A stretch of 64,000 nucleotides of DNA from Mesorhizobium sp. (GTDB lineage Bacteria; Pseudomonadota; Alphaproteobacteria; Rhizobiales; Rhizobiaceae), in assembly GCA_004020645.1 (NCBI GenBank), contig SAQL01000003.1, positions 186,001-250,000 on the forward strand, written 5' to 3'. Shown in pieces: positions 1-7,545 of the stretch. The notes under the pieces were generated by a model, which worked only from the letters and a program-made list of their open reading frames with translations, was not told the DNA's origin and did not search any database. Within the stretch, counting starts at the first letter, position 1, and each line of letters begins with the position of its first letter. A program made the translations under genes and the position numbers.

Positions 1-1
1 G

Positions 2-100
2 TTCACTCGATCGACATATGACCGCGCAATGGAATCCTTAACTGCCGTGAACGGAGAGATTGCCGCTCTCGTCCATCAAGCATGGGGACGCAGGCAATGA
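2..100 (+). CDS. repA: RepA (ParA-type partition ATPase), C-terminal end only
   Basis: Only the last 32 codons are in the window, ending in TGA at 98-100. The visible tail contains the motif AMESL and ends HQAWGRRQ, which resembles the usual C-terminus of rhizobial RepA, the ParA-like ATPase that partitions RepABC plasmids and represses the operon with RepB. The catalytic Walker motifs lie outside the window. Identification rests mainly on position, 79 nt upstream of repB in the same direction, and on the repB-repC order that follows. Confidence 0.8.
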   Translation, partial: FTRSTYDRAMESLTAVNGEIAALVHQAWGRRQ

Positions 101-179
101 CCGTTCTGTTGTCAGCCGTACAATCGCGGGTTTTAGTCAACGATGACAATGACATGTTTCATTTTCGGAGAAGCTGAAG

Positions 180-1178
180 ATGGCAAGGCGAGACGTGCTA
201 CTAGGCATTACGCAAGCGGAGACGACTAAGCCGGATCGCCCGGCGACCGCTGGTTACGCGACGCGTGGGGCCTCACGATCGATGCTGTCATCCATCGGCG
301 AGCTTGCAGCCCAGGCGGCAAAGGCCGAACGGCTGCTTGAAGGCGAGACAGTGGTCGACCTCGATCCCAATCTCATCGATGGCTCGTTCGTTTCCGATCG
401 CATGGAAGACGACGACGAAGCGTTCGCTGAATTGGTGGCCGCAATTAGGGAGAGGGGGCAGGACAGTCCGATTCTGGTTCGGCCTCACCCCGCGAAGAAC
501 GGGCGCTATCAGATCGTATTCGGTCACCGTCGTGCTCGCGTGGCAAAACAACTTGGGAAACCCGTCCGCGCCGTCGTCAAGGAGCTTCATGACAAGGATC
601 ATGTGGTTGCGCAGGGACAGGAAAACTCAGCACGGGCCAATCTGTCTTTCATCGAGCGGGCGGTGTTCGCACACAATCTGGCGGATCTCGGCCATGACAG
701 GGAAACCATTCAGTCAGCTTTGGCGATCGACGCTCCAATGCTTACGAGAATGCTTTCGGTCACAAAACGCATTCCAACTGCCATCATCCATGCGATCGGA
801 GCCGCAAAAGGTATCGGCCGCGACCGCTGGCTTGACCTGACGCTGCTGATCGAGAAGCCGTCAAATCTGGTGAAGGCACAGGAATTCGTTGAGACTGAGG
901 AGTTCAAGTCGGCGGCAACCGATGACCGCTTCAACCTCCTCTTCAATTCTTTAAAGACACCCAGAAAACCCAAGAAGGGGGCAGGTGCGTCCCCCAATGC
1001 CAAATCCTGGGCTATGGCAGGCAAATTGGTCAGCGTGACCACGAAGGACACCGGGAAGGCATTCACCTTGGCTGTGAAGGCCAAGGACGCCTCCCGTTTC
1101 GGTGCGTACCTTTCCGAGAACCTGGAGCAGCTCTATCGAGCCTTCAGGGATTTGGAAGCGAAGCAAACAGGAGACTGA
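180..1178 (+). CDS. repB: RepB, plasmid partition protein (ParB family)
   Basis: The 332-residue protein has the usual RepB length. The ParB nuclease-like N-terminal domain is seen around residues 60-155, with the GHRRARVAKQLG segment (the ParB GHRR box) and the ENSARANLSFIERA segment of the helical DNA-binding part. RepB binds parS-type sites and works with RepA to segregate the plasmid. The ATG is preceded by TCGGAGAAGC, a reasonable ribosome site. The gene lies between the repA end and repC in the standard repABC order. I did not find a convincing parS palindrome (GTTNNNNGCNNNNAAC) close to the operon. Confidence 0.93.
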   Translation: MARRDVLLGITQAETTKPDRPATAGYATRGASRSMLSSIGELAAQAAKAERLLEGETVVDLDPNLIDGSFVSDRMEDDDEAFAELVAAIRERGQDSPILVRPHPAKNGRYQIVFGHRRARVAKQLGKPVRAVVKELHDKDHVVAQGQENSARANLSFIERAVFAHNLADLGHDRETIQSALAIDAPMLTRMLSVTKRIPTAIIHAIGAAKGIGRDRWLDLTLLIEKPSNLVKAQEFVETEEFKSAATDDRFNLLFNSLKTPRKPKKGAGASPNAKSWAMAGKLVSVTTKDTGKAFTLAVKAKDASRFGAYLSENLEQLYRAFRDLEAKQTGD

Positions 1179-1189
1179 AACCGCAAAAG

Positions 1190-1239
1190 AAAAAGGCCCC
1201 CGAACGTCACCGTCGCGGAAGCCCTTCTCGTTTCGTAGC
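1190..1239 (-). ncRNA. Antisense ctRNA (inc RNA) of the repABC operon
   Basis: The repB-repC gap contains the sequence block typical of repABC plasmids. Read on the minus strand there is a -35 TTGACA at 1269-1274, a 17-nt spacer and a -10 GATTCT at 1246-1251, which predicts a start near 1239. The transcript would end at an intrinsic terminator with an 8-bp stem (1195-1202 with 1216-1223, two GU pairs) followed by a U-rich run. This gives an RNA of about 50 nt. By analogy with known ctRNAs it would pair with the repC leader and lower RepC synthesis, setting copy number and incompatibility. The exact ends are predicted. Confidence 0.8.
1195..1223 (-). terminator. Intrinsic terminator of the ctRNA
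   Basis: On the minus strand GGCUUCCG pairs with CGGGGGCC (8 bp, two GU pairs), followed at once by UUUUU from the complement of the A-rich run at 1188-1194. Confidence 0.75.
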
Positions 1240-1245
1240 AGATCG

Positions 1246-1274
1246 AGAATCCCATTTCCGCGAATCAGTGTCAA
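1246..1274 (-). promoter_or_regulatory. Promoter of the antisense ctRNA
   Basis: On the minus strand a consensus -35 hexamer TTGACA (1269-1274) is separated by 17 nt from GATTCT (1246-1251). It drives transcription towards repB and against the repC leader. It is the strongest sigma-70-type promoter I recognised in the replication region. Confidence 0.75.
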
Positions 1275-1335
1275 GAGTTTTGAGCGTCGTTTCGGCGAGC
1301 GGATTTCTTTTGCCTAATTGAAGGCGAAGGAAGAA

Positions 1336-2679
1336 ATGGAAACGCATACCTCAACGACGCCCTTTGGGCGGCGGTCGATGACGCTTGGCATGATTTCAAG
1401 CCAAGTCACCGCAAGGGCGGTGCCGAAGGACGTGATCGTCCACAAATGGCATGTCTTTCAAGATATCAAGGACGCCAGGATCGCTCTGGGCGCCACTGAT
1501 CGCGCCTTGGCCATTCTTGACGCGCTTCTGTCGTTCCATCCTGACACGGCCCTTCATGGCGACAGCGAGCTGATCGTCTGGCCATCCAACGAGCAGCTGA
1601 TGCGCCGCGCCAACGGAATGCCCCCGACGACCTTACGCCGGCATTTGGCCGTCCTGGTCGAGTGTGGATTGATCATCCGTCGCGACAGCCCGAACGGCAA
1701 GCGGTTCGCCCGGAAAGGGCAGGGCGGCGAGATCGAGCAAGCCTATGGCTTCGACATCTCGCCGATCGTCGCGCGCGCCGAGGAGTTCAAGGATCTTGCG
1801 GATGCGGTCAGATCTGAGAAGAAGGCCTTTCGTCTCGTTAAGGAGCGGCTAACCATATGCCGGCGTGACATCGTCAAGATGATCGACGCAGGCATTGAGG
1901 AAGGCGTGCCGGCGAACTGGGGCAGGATCCAGCAGGCCTACCAGGCGATTGTCGGCCAGATGCCACGAACCGCACCCCGACAGGCGTTCGAGGCGATCGC
2001 CGAGGAGCTTGAAGGTCTTTGGGCTGAAGTGCGTGAAGCATTGGAATCATTTGTAAAAACACAAAAAGTGGACGCCAATGAGTCCCGAAATGGACGCCAC
2101 ATACAGAATTCAAAACCAGACTCTAAATTTGAATCTGAAAGCGGCTTAGGAGATAAAGATGAAGCGGGCGCCAACGTTGCGGATACCGACAACGTACGGA
2201 GCCTGCCAAAGCGTGAGCTGCCTTTGGGAATCGTGCTGGATGCCTGCCCGAACATGCTTTGGCTGGTGAAGGGCGGCGGCGGAATCCGCAATTGGCGTGA
2301 ATTTCTGGCCGCGGCTGAGATTGCCCGGCCGGCCATGGGCATCAGCCCGAGCGCCTGGGAGGAGGCGCGAACGGCCATGGGCGAGCAACAGGCGGGGATT
2401 ACCATTGCCGCGATCTACCAGCGGCAGGACCAGATCAACAGCGCCGGCGGTTATTTGCGCAGCCTGACAGACCGAGCAAAGGCCGGAAAGTTCTCGGTCT
2501 GGCCGATGGTGATGGCCTTGTTGCGGGCCAAGCTTGATGCGTCGAAGACGATCGGAACCGGAGCTGAAACCGCTGCCGTCGATTTGGAGACGGCAGGCAA
2601 GATTGTGCGCACCGAATCTCGGCTTGAAATCAGCGATGCGTTGCGCCGCAGCCTCGACAAGCCGGGGCGCAGATCATGA
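1336..2679 (+). CDS. repC: RepC, replication initiator
   Basis: The protein of about 447 residues matches RepC in length and in its N-terminal block (TTPFGRRSMTLGM, then VHKWHVFQDIKDAR). RepC binds the origin, which in this family lies inside repC itself, and is essential for replication. I chose ATG 1336 because the RepC homology starts there and GAAGGAAGAA directly precedes it; an in-frame TTG at 1318 would add six residues. The leader is covered by the antisense RNA on the other strand. Residues 30-180 are the conserved initiator N-domain. A variable AT-rich middle (codons around 2040-2160) separates it from a conserved C-domain. Confidence 0.95.
   Translation: METHTSTTPFGRRSMTLGMISSQVTARAVPKDVIVHKWHVFQDIKDARIALGATDRALAILDALLSFHPDTALHGDSELIVWPSNEQLMRRANGMPPTTLRRHLAVLVECGLIIRRDSPNGKRFARKGQGGEIEQAYGFDISPIVARAEEFKDLADAVRSEKKAFRLVKERLTICRRDIVKMIDAGIEEGVPANWGRIQQAYQAIVGQMPRTAPRQAFEAIAEELEGLWAEVREALESFVKTQKVDANESRNGRHIQNSKPDSKFESESGLGDKDEAGANVADTDNVRSLPKRELPLGIVLDACPNMLWLVKGGGGIRNWREFLAAAEIARPAMGISPSAWEEARTAMGEQQAGITIAAIYQRQDQINSAGGYLRSLTDRAKAGKFSVWPMVMALLRAKLDASKTIGTGAETAAVDLETAGKIVRTESRLEISDALRRSLDKPGRRS
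2040..2160. other. Candidate origin of replication within repC
   Basis: This stretch is clearly richer in A and T than the rest of repC, with runs such as TTTGTAAAAACACAAAAA. It carries a direct repeat TGGACGCCA at 2069-2077 and 2091-2099, 22 bp apart. In studied repABC plasmids the origin maps to the AT-rich centre of repC. The assignment here is by analogy plus the base composition. Confidence 0.5.
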
Positions 2680-2768
2680 GAAGGCGGGCAGGATTGATAC
2701 GCACTACAGGGCTTGGACGGTCCTTGCAGCGCTTGTCGGGACGAACGTCTTATGAGAGCATCGAGGGC

Positions 2769-2954
2769 ATGAAAAACGAACACGACCGGGAACCGACGCC
2801 CGATGAAACCGCCGGAATGGTTTGGTGGAACTCACTTGCCGAATCCGATCGTGCGGCTTGGCTGGCGCGGGCTGACAGCGCCGTTCCAGCTGATGCCTGG
2901 GCGGCGTACAAGCGGCTCGGGAATGTTGAGCGTCAGCCACGGACCGTAAACTGA
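2769..2954 (+). CDS. Small hypothetical protein downstream of repC
   Basis: A 61-residue acidic, tryptophan-rich protein starting at ATG 2769 (MKNEHDREPTPDE). The open frame extends upstream to overlap the repC stop, but the protein-like composition begins at this Met. The conserved-looking core is WWNSLAESDRAAWL. I do not recognise a family. It follows repC in the same direction and may be part of the plasmid backbone, but no function can be given. Confidence 0.5.
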   Translation: MKNEHDREPTPDETAGMVWWNSLAESDRAAWLARADSAVPADAWAAYKRLGNVERQPRTVN

Positions 2955-2991
2955 GGACTGTTCTGAGCGGGATGACGTCCTTGTGCCTCGG

Positions 2992-3924
2992 TCAGCTCGC
3001 GGGTAGTTCGGCAGCGAGACCAAGCCGGCGGGCTCGGTCGAGCAGGTTCTTGACTGATGAGGCAGACCATTTTGCGCTACCTCGTGGGGTTCGCTCATGC
3101 AGGCGCTCGAGCTGGGCGGCGATGTCGCGTAGCGATAGTTCGGGGTTGGATTGCGAAATCCCTGCCACGAGGGTCATCAGGCGATCTTCGGGAGTCTGCG
3201 GAGGCGCCCGCTTTAGCAGTGCGGATTCGGCCAGGTGCTCGGTGACGAGCCACTTCACGGCCCGCCGCAGTCGTTCAGGCGTCCAGTCGAGGCCGCGCTG
3301 CTTCAGGACCCGAGCGATATCGTCCCAGTTGTGGTCTGGTCGCATCCGGCGGACCGTCGGAAGCCACTGGTTCATCGTTGATTGTAGCCGTCGGCCGTAG
3401 GCTGCCTTTTGCACCGCGGTCATCTTCGCCAAGGCTTCGGGCTTGCGCTCCCGGATGCCAGGATTGCCTGGCAGCCGCCCCTTCGATCTTGCAGCGATGA
3501 TGCCGGCCTTGGTCCGTTCCGAAATCAGCGCACGCTCGAGCTGGGCAACGGCGCCGAGGACCTGCAGCGAAAACATGCCCTGTGGCGTCGACGTGTCGAT
3601 TGGATCTCGGAGAGATCGGAAATGCGCGCCCTTCGCAGTCAGATCCTCGATTACCTGAAGAAGATGGCTGACCGAGCGCGCAAGGCGATCGAGACGCACA
3701 ACGACCAGGACATCGCCGGCGCCGATATCCCTGATCAACCGCAGTAGGGCAGGGCGAGCTCTCGACGCACCGGATCCATGTTCCTGAACGACGACGTCGC
3801 AGCCGGCCGATCGAAGCTCAATTTCCTGCGCTTCCGTCGCTTGTTCGTCCGTCGACACGCGCGCGTAGCCGATTTGCCGGCCCTTTGGTCGTCCGGAGCG
3901 TCGATCTTGCGCTTCACGGGCCAT
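2992..3924 (-). CDS. Serine recombinase (resolvase/invertase family)
   Basis: The 310-residue protein opens with a resolvase catalytic domain: GYARVSTDEQ contains the nucleophile Ser24, and DRLARS and the segment ending ERALISERT are the conserved arginine-bearing motifs at about residues 78-83 and 130-140. After the catalytic domain, about 150 extra residues replace the short helix-turn-helix of Tn3-type resolvases and include a repeated ALLKR/helical region of unknown role. It would cut and rejoin DNA at a res-like site, for example to resolve plasmid multimers. A cluster of palindromes directly upstream (3952-4000) is the likely target and also covers its promoter region. Confidence 0.88.
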   Translation of the reverse strand: MAREAQDRRSGRPKGRQIGYARVSTDEQATEAQEIELRSAGCDVVVQEHGSGASRARPALLRLIRDIGAGDVLVVVRLDRLARSVSHLLQVIEDLTAKGAHFRSLRDPIDTSTPQGMFSLQVLGAVAQLERALISERTKAGIIAARSKGRLPGNPGIRERKPEALAKMTAVQKAAYGRRLQSTMNQWLPTVRRMRPDHNWDDIARVLKQRGLDWTPERLRRAVKWLVTEHLAESALLKRAPPQTPEDRLMTLVAGISQSNPELSLRDIAAQLERLHERTPRGSAKWSASSVKNLLDRARRLGLAAELPAS

Positions 3925-3951
3925 TTGCGGCGTCTCTCAGCATCGGAAAGG

Positions 3952-4000
3952 GGCGTTTGTACAAACACCGAAGATATCAGCAAACGATCGTTTGTAAACG
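3952..4000. promoter_or_regulatory. Res-like palindrome cluster upstream of the resolvase
   Basis: Three overlapping or adjacent palindromes share the same half-site. GTTTGTACAAAC occupies 3955-3966, CAAACGATCGTTTG occupies 3981-3994, and the imperfect CGTTTGTAAACG occupies 3989-4000. They lie 30-75 bp upstream of the resolvase start. The repeated CGTTTGT unit fits recombinase-dimer binding sites, which usually double as operators. The function is inferred. Confidence 0.5.
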
Positions 4001-4208
4001 TCTTTAGGCACCCTTTGCATCGGCCCTAAGGCCTCGGTGAGCCTGAAAAGCACCGTTTTTCAGGCTCCAGAGGGCCCTAGGGCGTGGTGCTGTACAGTCC
4101 CGATATGAGGTGATTATCGCTAGTCTGATTTCTTGCCAGAAGCATCGCCTGTGACGGAAGTGAATGGCAATATAGCTTCCGTTACGCGAATCGGTTACAA
4201 CGGAATCA

Positions 4209-5399
4209 ATGGCTTACGATTTTTCCAGCCTGCCCCTGAACAGCCTGATCGGGCCGCTCGCCCGCGCCGAAGACCTTCTGGCCCGGCTCGACGAGCGCGT
4301 GCTCAAAAGCCCGGTCCGCGACGGTTTTATCCAGCGTCAGCATTTTGCCGACGCGGCGTCGGCGCTGTGGCTCGACGGCGAGCTCGTCCACACAGAAGAC
4401 CTCGTCCTGCATGATGCCCACATGGACATCCGCACTCCGACCCACGAACTCACCCGGGCCCATGCCGTGCTGCGCGCCCGCCGCCGGATTCTTTTGCACC
4501 CACCCGATTGGGCGCTTTCTCGCGTTGGCATTTTGGCGTTGCGCGGCCGTGAAGGGCAGGGCGGCGACGGGTTGAGCGCGGGACGGGCCGGCTCCCGACC
4601 TGATGCCGCGACGGCGGCCGCCAGGGCGGACGACGACGCCGGTGACAGCCTTGCTGAAGACACCGACCAGGAGGACGCTCTTGCCGAGGAACTGGCCGAG
4701 ATTGACGCGCTGCTGGCCCGCTCCAGCCGGCTGCTGGCGGGCGAAAAGTTCGCGCCGCGCGCGGAGGTCGACGCAGAAGGGCAGGGGGCAAACGCGCGGG
4801 AGGCCTTGCCGGACAGTCTCGGGCCGCTGATCCGCGATCTCGACTGGGACGAGGACCAGCGGCTGGCCGACTGGCTCGCTGTCGTCGACAAACTGCGCGG
4901 CGAAACCATGCCGGCCGTACTGGCCGCGACGATCGCCTGGGAGGCGTGGCAGGACATCGAACCGCTGCAGCACCAGCACTGGCTCGGTCCGTTGCTGGTG
5001 GCCGCGCTGCTCAGGGAGCACGGCAAGGTCGTCTCGCATCTTTTTTGCCTCAATGCCGGATTGCGCATTGTTCCGCGGGAACGGCGGCGGGCGCGCGACC
5101 GGACCACCCGGCTGCTGGCGGTCTTCGACGCTTTTGCAGAGGCCGCCGCGGCCGGGCTCAAGGAACTCGACCGACTGGCGCTGGCCAAAGGCCAGATGGA
5201 ACGCCGGCTCAGGAAGCGGCGCAATAACTCGAGCCTGCCGGCGTTGATCGAGCTGGTGCTGGCGCGGCCGGTGGTGTCGGCCGGATTGATCGCGGCCGAG
5301 CTGAAAATCAGCCAGCGCGCCGCGCTCGACCTGGTCGCTGAACTCGCCATCCGGGAAGTGACGGGCCGGGGGCGCTACAGGGCGTGGGGGATCCTTTAA
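4209..5399 (+). CDS. DUF1612 / helix-turn-helix protein (RHE_PE00001 family)
   Basis: The 396-residue protein matches the DUF1612 family often found on rhizobial plasmids near repABC. The N-terminal part contains LARLDERVLKSPVRDGFIQR and ALWLDGELVHTEDLVLHD; an acidic, low-complexity linker covers about residues 115-200. The C-terminal 60 residues form a winged-helix-like segment (LIAAELKISQRAALDLVAEL) that should bind DNA. The overall fold recalls Fic-associated DNA-binding proteins. The biological role is not known to me; plasmid-linked regulation is a guess from its habitual position. Confidence 0.8.
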   Translation: MAYDFSSLPLNSLIGPLARAEDLLARLDERVLKSPVRDGFIQRQHFADAASALWLDGELVHTEDLVLHDAHMDIRTPTHELTRAHAVLRARRRILLHPPDWALSRVGILALRGREGQGGDGLSAGRAGSRPDAATAAARADDDAGDSLAEDTDQEDALAEELAEIDALLARSSRLLAGEKFAPRAEVDAEGQGANAREALPDSLGPLIRDLDWDEDQRLADWLAVVDKLRGETMPAVLAATIAWEAWQDIEPLQHQHWLGPLLVAALLREHGKVVSHLFCLNAGLRIVPRERRRARDRTTRLLAVFDAFAEAAAAGLKELDRLALAKGQMERRLRKRRNNSSLPALIELVLARPVVSAGLIAAELKISQRAALDLVAELAIREVTGRGRYRAWGIL

Positions 5400-5632
5400 T
5401 ACTTCTGTCGGTGCTGCGGTGCTTGTCTCGCCACCGATCTCGGCCGCGCTGCGGCCAGCTCAGTTTTTCGGATCTGGCGGCTGAATGGGCTGGCCATACC
5501 GCATCGTCCGGCTACATGGTTATGTCAGGGACTTCGCGGGCGGTACTGTCCGCAGCAATGCCACTGCCCGGTCCCGTCTTTGTGCTGCATCCGTCCGCGA
5601 TCCCGATGGGACCAGGCCACATGGAGGCTACC

Positions 5633-6070
5633 ATGCTGGTAAAGGAAGCGATGACGGGCGAAGTGCGTTGGTACTCCCCCGATACGCCGATCCAGGAAGT
5701 CGCGCGCGTCATGCGTGATGAAGGTATCGGTTGCGTGCCGATCGGCGAGAACGATCGGCTTGTTGGCATGATCACGGATCGCGACATCACCTGCCGCGGC
5801 GTGGCCGCTGGCGAACGCCTCGATGCGTTGACATGCCGCGCGGTGATGTCGCCCGGCATATTCTTCTGTTTCGAGGACCAGACCCTGGAGCAGGCGCTTG
5901 GACAAATGCAGGAGCGCCAGGTGCATCACCTTCCAGTGCTCAACCGGCAGAAGCGAATGACGGGCCTCATCTCGCTGGGTGATATCGCCCTGAAGGGCGA
6001 AAGTTCGATCCTCGCGCCGCTTGCCAAAATCGCCGCACGCGACGCTGAACGGCACCTGCAGGCCGCCTGA
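5633..6070 (+). CDS. CBS-domain protein
   Basis: A 145-residue protein made of two CBS motifs. The first is around residues 8-60 (DTPIQEVARVMRDEGIGCVPIGENDRLVGMITDRDI is the typical pattern), the second around 70-125 (ending HHLPVLNR and LISLGDIAL). CBS pairs bind adenosyl nucleotides and act as energy or redox sensors. ATG 5633 is chosen because GGAGG sits five bases upstream; the frame is open back to 5384, but that extension does not look like protein. No effector domain is attached, so its partner is unknown. Confidence 0.85.
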   Translation: MLVKEAMTGEVRWYSPDTPIQEVARVMRDEGIGCVPIGENDRLVGMITDRDITCRGVAAGERLDALTCRAVMSPGIFFCFEDQTLEQALGQMQERQVHHLPVLNRQKRMTGLISLGDIALKGESSILAPLAKIAARDAERHLQAA

Positions 6071-6100
6071 GGTTTTCAGGGACGCTTGCGTCAAAGAGAC

Positions 6101-6140
6101 GGGGCGGCATGCGCTTAGCAGGAACCAGGCATGCCGCCCC
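6101..6140. terminator. Strong inverted repeat after the CBS gene, possible terminator
   Basis: A perfect 12-bp stem, GGGGCGGCATGC at 6101-6112 and GCATGCCGCCCC at 6129-6140, with a 16-nt loop, starts 30 bp after the CBS stop codon. There is no clear T-run on the plus side, so efficient intrinsic termination is uncertain. It could also act for transcripts arriving from the minus-strand gene on the right. Confidence 0.45.
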
Positions 6141-6406
6141 AATGTCAAAATCGGCGTGGGGTCTCCGCGCCGATTGACACGATGAGCCATTGCAATCTCA
6201 GTGGCGGGTGGGGTCACGCTGTGGCGCCTGTTCACAGGCGCTGCATGCATTCGGGTCGAAGAAGGCTATCAAAACCTACGGAGATCGCGAATCGACGGCA
6301 GCAACGCCTGTCGCCATTCCGGTCGCTGCGGAAGCAGCAGCAGCGCAGATGACCAGCCAAACACGGAACGTTCTTCCTCCTACGACAGCGCCTAGACTTC
6401 ATGGGT
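6141..6406. other. Gap without a convincing gene
   Basis: Between the hairpin and the stop codon of the hypermodification gene I see no coding region with a good start or protein-like composition. A plus-strand frame encoding a piece rich in Ala around 6250-6350 continues antisense into the next gene and is not supported. Confidence 0.5.
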
Positions 6407-7408
6407 TCAGATCAACACGAGCTGTCGCGCGAATGCGCTTTCAGGCCGCACTGCGGCATTGTCTTCGATGGAAAGGCCCCAACGAGGGGGAAAGGACGGC
6501 CGCGCCAGCGCCGCAGAGAGTGGGCGATATGTTTGTTTGATCCTCGTTCGATCTGCAACGCCGCGAACGTCTGGGTGAGCCACGCGAGAATATTTTGAGA
6601 TCTCGCAGAAGAGATTCTGGCAGTCAATCGGTTGGAGGGCTCTGCCGAAGAGCCCGGTAAACACAAGGCCGCGCTTAGCGAACTCTTCGGTTTGATTTTC
6701 TGCAACCCAATGGATGATCGCCTCAGCGGATCGTCCGTCGGTATTCCGGAAGCATTTGGAGATACCATCCAAAGCGCCAGGGCCTGCGATGACAAAATTG
6801 TCTTCATCGAAGTCGAGCATCGATGAATAGTTAAGATCGATGGCATACTGGAACGCCAGGAAGCGGCCAAGCCCGGGGTAGCGCAAGATCGACTCGTAGA
6901 CCGTCTTGAGATCGGGAGCTTGGCGCAGGCGATCGGGAAGCCGGTCCGTCATCATCGTCGCCAGCAACGCGATATGATTGCTATGTTTTCGCGTTTTTCC
7001 GAACGCTGGCGCGGGCATTATGTAGGCGCCGGAATAAATCCGCCGGCCTTTCGCATGTAGTTCGGTAAGCGTTTGATCGACCTTGTTAAGATCGACGGAG
7101 TCCCAGGTCAGCGGTCCATGCGCCCTCTCTAGAGCTTCCCACGTTTCAATCTTATTAAATATCTTGAACAGGATGGTGCGGAAGAAGACTTCCCGCGGGG
7201 TTTGGGATCGATCGGCCCGGTATTGCACCTCGCTTATTAGGTATTGGCTGACCCGATCGGCGGCACGATAGGCATTGGTGAAGCGAAAGGCGCGAAGGAT
7301 CGGATCGTCAGTCCAAGGACCTAGCGGATCCGTCAGTCGACGATAAAACATCGATAGCCGCTCGGCAGCGAAGCTCCAGTAGCTGTCGTAAACGACCGTC
7401 GTCTTCAT
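6407..7408 (-). CDS. Putative DNA base hypermodification protein (HMUDK/aGPT-Pplase helical family)
   Basis: The 333-residue all-helical protein carries the hallmark segments of the DNA-glycosylase-like family described for 5-hydroxymethyluracil DNA kinase and alpha-glutamyl/putrescinyl-thymine pyrophosphorylases. These are FYRRLTDPLGPWTDDPIL (about residues 21-38), FRFTNAYRAADRVSQYLI, FKIFNKIETW, SGAYIMP, QYAIDLNYS and FVIAGPGALDGISKCF (about 215-230). Relatives are predicted to modify thymine-derived bases in DNA or to act on such nucleotides. The gene is divergent from the mazG-like gene, sharing a 137-bp gap. With the thymidylate-synthase-like and kinase genes nearby it points to a pathway on thymidine-type bases. 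Family membership is confident; the reaction catalysed here is not known. Confidence 0.85.
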   Translation of the reverse strand: MKTTVVYDSYWSFAAERLSMFYRRLTDPLGPWTDDPILRAFRFTNAYRAADRVSQYLISEVQYRADRSQTPREVFFRTILFKIFNKIETWEALERAHGPLTWDSVDLNKVDQTLTELHAKGRRIYSGAYIMPAPAFGKTRKHSNHIALLATMMTDRLPDRLRQAPDLKTVYESILRYPGLGRFLAFQYAIDLNYSSMLDFDEDNFVIAGPGALDGISKCFRNTDGRSAEAIIHWVAENQTEEFAKRGLVFTGLFGRALQPIDCQNLFCEISKYSRVAHPDVRGVADRTRIKQTYRPLSAALARPSFPPRWGLSIEDNAAVRPESAFARQLVLI

Positions 7409-7545
7409 TCCGAACCGCGAGTCGTTGTAGATAAAATGGACATGTGCGAATGCTCCATTCGGACGATTGAGCCGAATCTTCGAGTTTCAGCATATCGTGG
7501 TCAAGGCGTCGGGTCAGCAACGGCGCGCTGATGGAGTGTGGAGAA
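7409..7545. promoter_or_regulatory. Divergent promoter region of the hypermodification and mazG-like genes
   Basis: The 137-bp gap must hold start signals for two divergent genes. I could not assign clear -35/-10 pairs by eye. The 17-bp palindrome found at the other promoter of the island (11913-11929) was not seen here. Confidence 0.4.

Noticed and set aside
1..6000. parS palindrome of the form GTTNNNNGCNNNNAAC in the replication region
   Set aside because: I looked along the repABC operon and its flanks by eye and found no convincing match; a motif search over the whole replicon would settle it.
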